A stretch of DNA of 64,000 nt, from NCBI RefSeq assembly GCF_900091565.1, contig NZ_FMCV01000001.1, positions 434,001-498,000 on the forward strand, in the 5' to 3' direction. Below, one piece after another: positions 1 through 6,388 of the stretch. A program made the translations under genes and the position numbers. Source of the stretch: Micromonospora marina (lineage in GTDB: Bacteria > Actinomycetota > Actinomycetes > Mycobacteriales > Micromonosporaceae). Each line of letters opens with the position of its first letter. The stretch's first letter is position 1. The notes beneath the pieces are model-generated. The model searched no databases. It saw nothing but the letters and a program-made list of their open reading frames with translations, and was not told where the DNA came from.

Positions 1-334
1 GGAGGACTTCGGCGCCGAGTACCTCTCCGCCGACATCTCGGTGGCGGTGGTCGACTCGCTGGACGCGGCGGTCGCGCACATCCGCCGGTACGGCACCGGC
101 CACACCGAGGCGATCGTCACCGATTCGCAGCGGGCGGCCCGGGAGTTCGTGGCCCGGGTGGACTCCGCCGCGGTCATGGTCAACGCGTCCACCCGTTTCA
201 CCGACGGCGGCGAGTTCGGGTTCGGCGCGGAGATCGGCATCTCGACGCAGAAGCTGCACGCGCGCGGCCCGATGGGCCTGCCGGAGCTGACCAGCACGAA
301 GTACGTGGTCACCGGGGACGGCCACGTACGCTGA
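1..334 (+). CDS. proA: Glutamate-5-semialdehyde dehydrogenase, C-terminal part (gamma-glutamyl phosphate reductase)
   Basis: The frame is open from base 2 to the TGA at 332-334 and gives about 110 C-terminal residues; the start and the catalytic cysteine lie outside the window. The enzyme reduces gamma-glutamyl phosphate to glutamate-5-semialdehyde with NADPH in proline synthesis, in the cytoplasm. Family signatures seen are [19 protein letters not shown], the [17 protein letters not shown] block and the terminal [13 protein letters not shown]. An inverted repeat lies just downstream and may end transcription. The family call is secure. Confidence 0.95.
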   Translation, partial: EDFGAEYLSADISVAVVDSLDAAVAHIRRYGTGHTEAIVTDSQRAAREFVARVDSAAVMVNASTRFTDGGEFGFGAEIGISTQKLHARGPMGLPELTSTKYVVTGDGHVR

Positions 335-365
335 CCGGCTCCGGCTCGTGGCGTGCTTGCGGTAG

Positions 366-449
366 CGCCACCTCGCCGTACTGGTGGGGCCGCCGCCAGA
401 TCGGCGAGGTGGCGGCACCCCGGCGCCCCTGATGCCGCCACTTCGCCGA
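366..449. repeat. Three-unit inverted repeat between proA and the next gene
   Basis: CGCCACCTCGCCG at 366-378 has its perfect complement at 402-414. A third unit at 433-449, in the same orientation as the first, pairs with 401-417 over 16 of 17 bases. The middle unit can therefore form either of two mutually exclusive hairpins. The proA and prenyltransferase-repeat genes converge here, so a bidirectional terminator is the simplest reading. The 142 bp between the two genes hold nothing else recognisable. Confidence 0.6.
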
Positions 450-476
450 ACCGGTGTTGATCATCGGCGGGTTGGG

Positions 477-2180
477 CTACGCGAGCTGGAGTGGACCACC
501 GTCCGCCGGTTCGGCGGGGTCGACCGGCGGGGTTGTGCCGGGCTGCAGCGAGGAGGCGATCGTCGGGGCCATGGGCGCCGGCGGCGGCGTGGCGAGCGGA
601 GGCGTCCCGGGAGACACCGGGGCCGCACGCGGCGTCGCAACCACCGGAGGTAGACCGGGCATAACCGGGCCGGGTGGCAGGTCCGGCACCGAACGCGCAG
701 CAATCCCGGTGCCCTCTTCGGGGAGCAGGCCGGGCGTGACGATCCAGTCAGACCACGGGCCCGGCCCACCGTCCGGACCGGCCGACAGCGCGGGCGCTGC
801 CACCGGTCCGGTCGACGGGCCGGGGCCGGGACCGGAGGGCAGGTCAGGGCCGAAGCCCGCCGACGATTCGGGCCCGCGGCCGGACGAAAGCTCAGGGCCA
901 CGGCGGACCGACGGGTCGGAACCGAAACCCGCCGATGCAGCAGATCCCCCGGCCGGGCCCGTCAGCGGGCGAGCCAGGGCAGGGCTGGCAAACGTGGGCA
1001 GCGGAAGGGCGGGCGCGGGGGCGGGCGCGGCCGAAGGCGCAGGGGCGGGGGCGGGCTCGGCCGACCCAGGCGCAGAGACGGGCGCGGGCAGCGCAGACAC
1101 GGACCTGGACGGCGGGGACACGGGCGCGGACGGCGGGGACACGGGCGCGGATGACGGAGGCGAGGAGACAGGCGGCGCAGGCGAGGCGGACGGCGGAGAG
1201 GCGGGGAGCCGGCGCGGGGCCGGTATGGCCGGCGGCGCGGGCAGCTCGGCGGTCTGCGGCACCACGAACGGCGCTCCGGACACCGGGGCCTCGGGTGTGT
1301 TCGGGCGGCACGCGCGGATCGCCCGCAGCGTGGTGTGCACGTCGAACTGGTGGCCGTCGTCGCTGTCCCAGCCGCCGTCGCTGCGCTGGGTCTCCGCGAG
1401 CCGCCTGCGCGCCGAGACCAGCAGCCACTGCTCCTCGCCCACGTCGGCCCGGCGCAGTGTGGCCGCCAGCCAGGCCACGTCGGCCGGGGACATCTGCGGG
1501 ACCCGGTCGGCCAGCACCGCCTGGATGCGCGCCGACTCGTAGTACATCTGCTGGCGGTGCAGCACCGCGGCGGCGAGCCAGCCGGCCGGCAGGAACGACG
1601 GCCAGCTTCCGTCCGGCGCGAGCTGCGCGGCCAGCGCCTGCGCCGCCGCCTGCACCACACCGGCGTACGCGCCGCCGACCCGGTGGTCCAGCGGCCCGGC
1701 GGCCCGGGCGTCCAGCCCGGCCACGGTGAGCCAGAATCCGGCGTTGGCGGTCTGGTAGAGCCGAGCCTCGGGGTCGCCCGGGGTGGCCCACTCGGGGGCG
1801 AGCCCGGCCAGTGAGGGGTCCTCGTCCCAGCCGCCGTCGGGTAGTTGCCGGGCGGCCAGCCAGTCCAGCGCGTGCCGGGCGGCCGGGCGGCCCAGCGCGC
1901 CGAGGTCGTCCAGCTCGGCCAGGCGGAAGCAGGTCGCGTCGATCGAGGCGACGTCACCGTCGAGGACGGCGGGCCAGCCACCGCCCGGCGCCTGTCCGGC
2001 CTCGGCGGCGTCGAGCACGTCGGGCGGCACCGGAGCGCCGGAGCGCAGCCGGGAGAGGCGGGCGCGGTCCACCGCGTCACCGTGAGCGACGACGAATCCG
2101 ATCGCCGCGTCCAAGTCGACCACGGCACTGACCGTACTGGCGCGGCCGACGTCACGCCTCGGTAGCTCGGTCAGGACCAC
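477..2180 (-). CDS. Prenyltransferase/squalene-cyclase repeat protein with a long Pro/Ala/Ser tail
   Basis: The N-terminal ~310 residues form an alpha/alpha-toroid like the prenyltransferase/squalene oxidase repeat family. Repeated QW-like motifs are visible: GGGWPAVL, QLPDGGWDEDP, LAPDGSWPSF and QRSDGGWDSDD. No cyclase DXDD catalytic motif and no neighbouring terpene genes are seen, so an enzymatic role is not supported. The rest, about 250 residues, is low-complexity Pro/Ser/Ala sequence and probably disordered. The start is uncertain: GTG at 2180 is used, and GTG at 2123 (VVDLDAAIGF) is also possible. An ATG-like start at 2270 would lie inside the moeZ terminator hairpin and was rejected. 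Confidence 0.7.
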   Translation of the reverse strand: MVLTELPRRDVGRASTVSAVVDLDAAIGFVVAHGDAVDRARLSRLRSGAPVPPDVLDAAEAGQAPGGGWPAVLDGDVASIDATCFRLAELDDLGALGRPAARHALDWLAARQLPDGGWDEDPSLAGLAPEWATPGDPEARLYQTANAGFWLTVAGLDARAAGPLDHRVGGAYAGVVQAAAQALAAQLAPDGSWPSFLPAGWLAAAVLHRQQMYYESARIQAVLADRVPQMSPADVAWLAATLRRADVGEEQWLLVSARRRLAETQRSDGGWDSDDGHQFDVHTTLRAIRACRPNTPEAPVSGAPFVVPQTAELPAPPAIPAPRRLPASPPSASPAPPVSSPPSSAPVSPPSAPVSPPSRSVSALPAPVSAPGSAEPAPAPAPSAAPAPAPALPLPTFASPALARPLTGPAGGSAASAGFGSDPSVRRGPELSSGRGPESSAGFGPDLPSGPGPGPSTGPVAAPALSAGPDGGPGPWSDWIVTPGLLPEEGTGIAARSVPDLPPGPVMPGLPPVVATPRAAPVSPGTPPLATPPPAPMAPTIASSLQPGTTPPVDPAEPADGGPLQLA

Positions 2181-2236
2181 CCGGCCCAGCGGTCGCCGCG
2201 ATCGGCGTATGCCCACGCCAGGGGCGCCGGAGAGCA

Positions 2237-2272
2237 CGATGGGCCCGCCCGGGACGCCGGGCGGGCCCATCG
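2237..2272 (-). terminator. Hairpin terminator after moeZ
   Basis: Perfect 15-bp arms at 2237-2251 and 2258-2272 enclose a 6-nt loop, 8 bp past the moeZ stop. No clear T-tract follows on the minus strand, as is common in GC-rich actinobacteria. Confidence 0.75.
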
Positions 2273-2279
2273 AGAAGAC

Positions 2280-3461
2280 TCAGTACGCGGGCAGCGACGG
2301 GTCGACCTGCTTGACCCAGGAGAGCACACCGCCCTGGAGGTGCACCGCGTCGGAGAAGCCCGCCGCCTTCAGCGCGGCCAGCGCCTCGGCGGAGCGGACG
2401 CCGGACTTGCAGTGCAGCACAATCTGCCGGTCCTGCGGGAACTTGGCCAGCGCCTCGCCGGACAGGATCTCGCCCTTGGGGATGAGCGTCGCGCCGGGGA
2501 TCCGGACGATCTCGTACTCGGCGGGCTCGCGCACGTCGACCAGGAAGATGTCCTTGCCGGAGTCCTGCCAGTCCTTCAGCTCCAGCGCGGTGATGGTCGA
2601 GTCGACCACCGCCTCCTGCGCCTCGTCGGAGACCGCGCCGCAGAAGTCCTCGTAGTCCTCCATCAGGTCGGTGAGGGTCGGGTTCTCGCCGCAGAGCACG
2701 CAGTTCGGGTCCTTGCGAACCTTGATCTTGCGATAGCTCATCTCCAGGGCGTCGTAGACCATCAGCCGGCCGACGAGCGGCTCACCGATGCCGGCGAGCA
2801 GCTTGATCGCCTCGTTGACCTGGATCGACCCGATCGACGCGCAGAGCACGCCGAGCACGCCGCCCTCGGCGCAGGACGGGACCATGCCGGGCGGCGGGGG
2901 CTCCGGGTAGAGGCAGCGGTAGCAGGGGCCGTGCTCGGCCCAGAACACCGACGCCTGGCCGTCGAAGCGGTAGATCGAGCCCCAGACGTACGGCTTGCCG
3001 AGCAGCACCGCCGCGTCGTTGACCATGTAGCGGGTGGCGAAGTTGTCGGTGCCGTCGACGATCAGGTCGTACCGGGAGAAGATGTCCCGAACGTTCTCCC
3101 GGTCCAGCGCGGTGTTGTGGATCTCCACGTCGACCAGCGGGTTGATCTCGCGGATCGACGCCGCGGCGGACTCCGCCTTGGACCGGCCCACGTCGGAGAC
3201 GCCGTGGATGACCTGGCGCTGCAGGTTCGACTCGTCGACGGTGTCGAAGTCGATGATGCCGAGCGTGCCGACACCTGCCGCGGCCAGGTAGAGCAGGGCC
3301 GGCGAGCCGAGGCCCCCGGCGCCGACACAGAGCACCCGGGCGTTCTTCAGCCGCTTCTGCCCCTCCACCCCGACGTCCGGGATGATCAGGTGGCGCGAGT
3401 AGCGGCGGATCTCGTCTACGGTCAGCTCGGCGGCGGGTTCGACGAGCGGGGGCAACGACAC
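2280..3461 (-). CDS. moeZ: MoeZ-type adenylyltransferase/sulfurtransferase
   Basis: The 393-residue product has a ThiF/MoeB adenylyltransferase domain (nucleotide loop GAGGLGSP; RQVIHGVSDVGRSKA) followed by a rhodanese domain with active-site loop CKSGVRSAEA near the C-terminus. Two CxxC pairs (CYRC and CVLC) suggest a structural zinc. Known family role: adenylation and thiocarboxylation of small sulfur-carrier proteins for molybdopterin, cysteine and thio-natural-product synthesis. GTG at 3461 was chosen because GGGGAG lies 6-7 nt upstream and the product then starts SLPPLVEPA, as in mycobacterial MoeZ. It stands alone and ends at a strong hairpin. Confidence 0.95.
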   Translation of the reverse strand: MSLPPLVEPAAELTVDEIRRYSRHLIIPDVGVEGQKRLKNARVLCVGAGGLGSPALLYLAAAGVGTLGIIDFDTVDESNLQRQVIHGVSDVGRSKAESAAASIREINPLVDVEIHNTALDRENVRDIFSRYDLIVDGTDNFATRYMVNDAAVLLGKPYVWGSIYRFDGQASVFWAEHGPCYRCLYPEPPPPGMVPSCAEGGVLGVLCASIGSIQVNEAIKLLAGIGEPLVGRLMVYDALEMSYRKIKVRKDPNCVLCGENPTLTDLMEDYEDFCGAVSDEAQEAVVDSTITALELKDWQDSGKDIFLVDVREPAEYEIVRIPGATLIPKGEILSGEALAKFPQDRQIVLHCKSGVRSAEALAALKAAGFSDAVHLQGGVLSWVKQVDPSLPAY

Positions 3462-3568
3462 GGTGGACTCCCCGGAATCGGCGGTGTGACCGCGCCATTG
3501 TCGCTCGCCCGGACGGGGATCGGCCATGATGAGGGACACTGCGCCCGAACTGCGGGACCGGGAATAAC

Positions 3569-4387
3569 TCAGACGCCGTCGGTGGGCTCGCCGGAGTATC
3601 GCGTCCCGCCGACGTACGGCCAGGCGTTGGGCAGGCAGCCGTCCAGCCCGTACGTCTGCTGCTGCATCACCGGGGCGGGCGCTCCGGGCTCGGGGCACGC
3701 CTGGTGCAGTTCGCCGAACTCGTGCCCGACCTCGTGGTTGATCACGTATGTGCGGTAGACCTCCAGCGGGGCGCCGTAGTCGGGCACCGCCGTCATCCAC
3801 CGGGCCAGGTTGAGCACGACCCGGCCGGGCAGCCGGCAGGAGGTGTACCGATCGGTGCGCAGGCCGCCCTCGGCGCACATCCGCTCGGAGGTTACCGGGG
3901 TGGCGAGGTAGACGGTGAAGTCGGCAGCGACCGCCTCGGGCACCCGTTGCACCCGCAGGTCCCCGGACGCGATCCAACTGCGCGGGTCGCCGAGTACCGC
4001 GTCCACGGTGGCGGCGAACCCGTCGGCGTCCTGCCCCGTACCCTGCTCGACCTCGACCCGGTAGCGGCGCAGCGGGCCGTCCTGCCCGCGTACCGGGGAC
4101 CGGCCCTGCGCCACCGCGAACGTTCCGGGGCCGGCGGTGGGGTAGCCGGTCGGCGCCGCGGCCGGGACGTCGGCCTCGGCGCCGCGGGCCAGCGACGGTT
4201 CGGCGGCGAGCGGCGTGTGCCCGGACGGCGGCGCGTTCAGGCGGGTGACGCCGGCCGCGCCGCTCAGGGCCGCGAGCAGCATCGCCAGCAACAGAACCGA
4301 GCGGCGCCGGCGCCGGCGCATCCGGCGCCGCGTGGGACGCTCGGGTGGCGGTGCCGCCGGGTTGTCGTAACGGGACGACGACGTCAT
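3569..4387 (-). CDS. Secreted DUF3152 protein, metalloprotease-like (copy 1)
   Basis: This 272-residue protein has a basic N-terminus (RRRMRRRRRRS) followed by a hydrophobic segment at about residues 30-47, a signal peptide or anchor. The DUF3152 domain fills the C-terminal ~190 residues. It carries HEVGHEFGELHQ, an HExxHxxGxxH zinc-protease signature, and conserved cysteines in MCAEGG, SCRLPG, ACPEPG and GCLPNAWPY. A zinc peptidase acting outside the membrane is inferred; no substrate is known from the sequence. A paralogue of the same layout follows at 4466-5344. Confidence 0.85.
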   Translation of the reverse strand: MTSSSRYDNPAAPPPERPTRRRMRRRRRRSVLLLAMLLAALSGAAGVTRLNAPPSGHTPLAAEPSLARGAEADVPAAAPTGYPTAGPGTFAVAQGRSPVRGQDGPLRRYRVEVEQGTGQDADGFAATVDAVLGDPRSWIASGDLRVQRVPEAVAADFTVYLATPVTSERMCAEGGLRTDRYTSCRLPGRVVLNLARWMTAVPDYGAPLEVYRTYVINHEVGHEFGELHQACPEPGAPAPVMQQQTYGLDGCLPNAWPYVGGTRYSGEPTDGV

Positions 4388-4465
4388 GACCCCAGCGTCC
4401 CATGCAATTCGGGCATTTAGTTGCTTTTGCCACCTATGCCGCGAATGTTATTCACAAGCCGGCGC

Positions 4466-5344
4466 TCAGAGGGACGGCCCGGTGTACCGCTTGCCACCCA
4501 GGTAGGGCCACGGGTTCGGCCGGCAGCCCTTGAGGAAGAGCGTCTGCTGCTGCATCACCGGCGCCGCCCGGCCCGCACCCGGGCACCCCTCGTGCCGGTG
4601 CCCGAGCTGGTGACCCACCTCGTGGTTGACCACGTAGAGGCGGTACGCGTCCAGCGGCATCCCGGCGTCGACCAGATGCGGCGCCGAGGTACGCCACCGG
4701 GCCAGGTTGATCACCACCTTGCCCGCCACCCGGCACGACGTGTACGGCACGCCGCCCACCCGGATGTCGATCCCGCCCGCCCCGCACAGCCGTCCGGCCG
4801 TGTCGCGGGTGGCCAGGTAGACCGTGAAGTCGTACCGGTCGTCCGAGCCGACCCGCTGCAACCGCAACCGGCCGCCGTCGACCCAGCTGCCCGGGCCGGC
4901 CAAGGCCCGCTGCACCGCCTCACCGAAGGCGGTGACCTCCTCGCCGGAGCCGTTCTCCACCGCCACCCGGTAGCGGCGCAGCGTCCCCGAGCGGCCGAGC
5001 ACGCCGCTGGGCCGCTCGTCGTACGCGAAGCTGCCCCGGCCCTTCGCCGGACCGGGGTCGGACAGCGTCAGCACCGGCGCGGCCGGAGAACTGGGCACCA
5101 CCGGAGGCGACGGCGGAACGCTCGGCGTGGACGGTCCCGGCATGGACGGTCCCGGCGTTGAGGCCGGCGGCTGGGCGACGAACCCGTCGGTGAACCGCGC
5201 CACCGCACCCGCCGACGGCAGTTGCACCGCCGCGCCGACACCGACCGCGGCGGCGACGACGAAGGCGCAGACCACGAGCGCGGTACGCCAGTGACGGAGC
5301 GAGGAACGGGAGCGGGCGGCACGAGGACGGCGTGAGCTGGGCAT
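4466..5344 (-). CDS. Secreted DUF3152 protein, metalloprotease-like (copy 2)
   Basis: This 292-residue paralogue of the neighbouring gene has an N-terminal membrane segment (VVCAFVVAAAVGVGAAV), a Pro/Ser-rich linker and a DUF3152 domain. Its zinc motif is HEVGHQLGHRHEGCPG. The shared ends NLARW, VMQQQT, PNPWPYLGGKRYTG and LRRYRV show that the two copies arose by duplication. ATG at 5344 is preceded within 6 bp by the stop of the hydrolase gene, so the hydrolase and this gene probably form one transcript. Secretion and zinc binding are inferred from motifs. Confidence 0.85.
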   Translation of the reverse strand: MPSSRRPRAARSRSSLRHWRTALVVCAFVVAAAVGVGAAVQLPSAGAVARFTDGFVAQPPASTPGPSMPGPSTPSVPPSPPVVPSSPAAPVLTLSDPGPAKGRGSFAYDERPSGVLGRSGTLRRYRVAVENGSGEEVTAFGEAVQRALAGPGSWVDGGRLRLQRVGSDDRYDFTVYLATRDTAGRLCGAGGIDIRVGGVPYTSCRVAGKVVINLARWRTSAPHLVDAGMPLDAYRLYVVNHEVGHQLGHRHEGCPGAGRAAPVMQQQTLFLKGCRPNPWPYLGGKRYTGPSL

Positions 5345-5349
5345 CCGGC

Positions 5350-6348
5350 TCAGCCTGCCATGTCGCGCTCCGTTCCGCTCTCCCCCATGCCGGTGACGAG
5401 CGACGGGGTCGCCTCGGCCAGCAGGCCGAGCACCGCCCGCGCCACGGTCCGGGGCACCTCCAACTGGGCCACATGCCCGACGCCGTCGAGCATCAGCAGC
5501 CGGCTGTCCGGGATGACCCGGGCCGCCTGCGGCGCCACCCGCACGTCGACCAGCCGGTCCTGCCGCCCGCCCACCACGAGCGTGGGCACCCGTACCGCCG
5601 CCGCCTGCCGCCAGAGCGCGCCCTCCCCCGGCAGGTACGAACGCAGGAAGCTGCCGACCAGGCCCCGGAACGTCCGCACGTACGCCGCGGCGTAGTGGGC
5701 CACCTCGTACCGGATCCGGATCTCGTCGATCGCCTCCTGCCGGCGCTGCTCGCTGATCCGGGTCAGGTCCGCCACGCAGGCCTCCATCACCTGCTGCGCC
5801 GTCACCTCCGGGCTGAACTGGGCCAGCCGCCAGGCGGCCAGCCGTTCGCCCCGGGGGATCGCCAGCAGCGGGAGCATCCGCCCCTGCAACGAACGGCGGA
5901 AGTCCAGGAACGGCAGGGCGGGTGAGACCAGGGTGAGCGTGCGGACCAGGTCCGGGCGCAACGCCGCCACCCGGACCGAGATCGCGCCGCCGAGCGAGTT
6001 GCCGAACAGGTGCACCGGGCCCCGGTCGCTGTGCTCGATCCACCGGATCACCCGATCGGCGAAGGACGGGATCGTGTAGCGCGGGCCGGGTTCGCTGCGC
6101 CCGAAGCCGGGCAGGTCGATCGCCTGCCCGTCGAGCCGGTCCGCGAGCAGCCCGGCCAGGTCGGTCCAGTTCTGCGCCGACCCGCCGAGGCCGTGCACGT
6201 ACAGCGCGGGCTCCGCGCCGCCACCGGTGGCCGGGGTGTCGCGGACGTGCACGAGCGTGCCGTCGAGGCGTACGTGCCGGCCGGGCCAGGGCGGCGGGAC
6301 GTGGTGTGCGGGAAGGCTGTGCTCCGGCCACAGTGCGGCGCGCTTCAT
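5350..6348 (-). CDS. Alpha/beta-fold hydrolase
   Basis: This 332-residue protein has a typical alpha/beta hydrolase core. HGLGGSAQNW is the oxyanion-hole strand, GNSLGGA the nucleophile elbow with the catalytic serine, GRQDRLVD carries the likely acid and DGVGHVAQLE the catalytic histidine. No signal peptide is visible, so it is probably cytoplasmic; the substrate is unknown. ATG at 6348 has GGAGG unusually close (about 1 nt). A GTG at 6384, 4 nt after the preceding stop, would add 12 residues and is a real alternative. The gene sits between the large Pro-rich gene and a DUF3152 gene on one strand. Confidence 0.85.
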   Translation of the reverse strand: MKRAALWPEHSLPAHHVPPPWPGRHVRLDGTLVHVRDTPATGGGAEPALYVHGLGGSAQNWTDLAGLLADRLDGQAIDLPGFGRSEPGPRYTIPSFADRVIRWIEHSDRGPVHLFGNSLGGAISVRVAALRPDLVRTLTLVSPALPFLDFRRSLQGRMLPLLAIPRGERLAAWRLAQFSPEVTAQQVMEACVADLTRISEQRRQEAIDEIRIRYEVAHYAAAYVRTFRGLVGSFLRSYLPGEGALWRQAAAVRVPTLVVGGRQDRLVDVRVAPQAARVIPDSRLLMLDGVGHVAQLEVPRTVARAVLGLLAEATPSLVTGMGESGTERDMAG

Positions 6349-6388
6349 GCCTCCAGTCTTCCCCGCCGGGGCCGTACCGCACACGCGC

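Noticed and set aside
477..2180. A terpene or hopanoid biosynthesis locus
   Set aside because: The repeat protein lacks the cyclase DXDD motif and no isoprenoid genes are near.
2181..2270. An upstream start for the prenyltransferase-repeat gene at 2270
   Set aside because: The first codons would lie inside the perfect hairpin that ends moeZ; the resulting Gly/Pro-rich leader is the translated hairpin.
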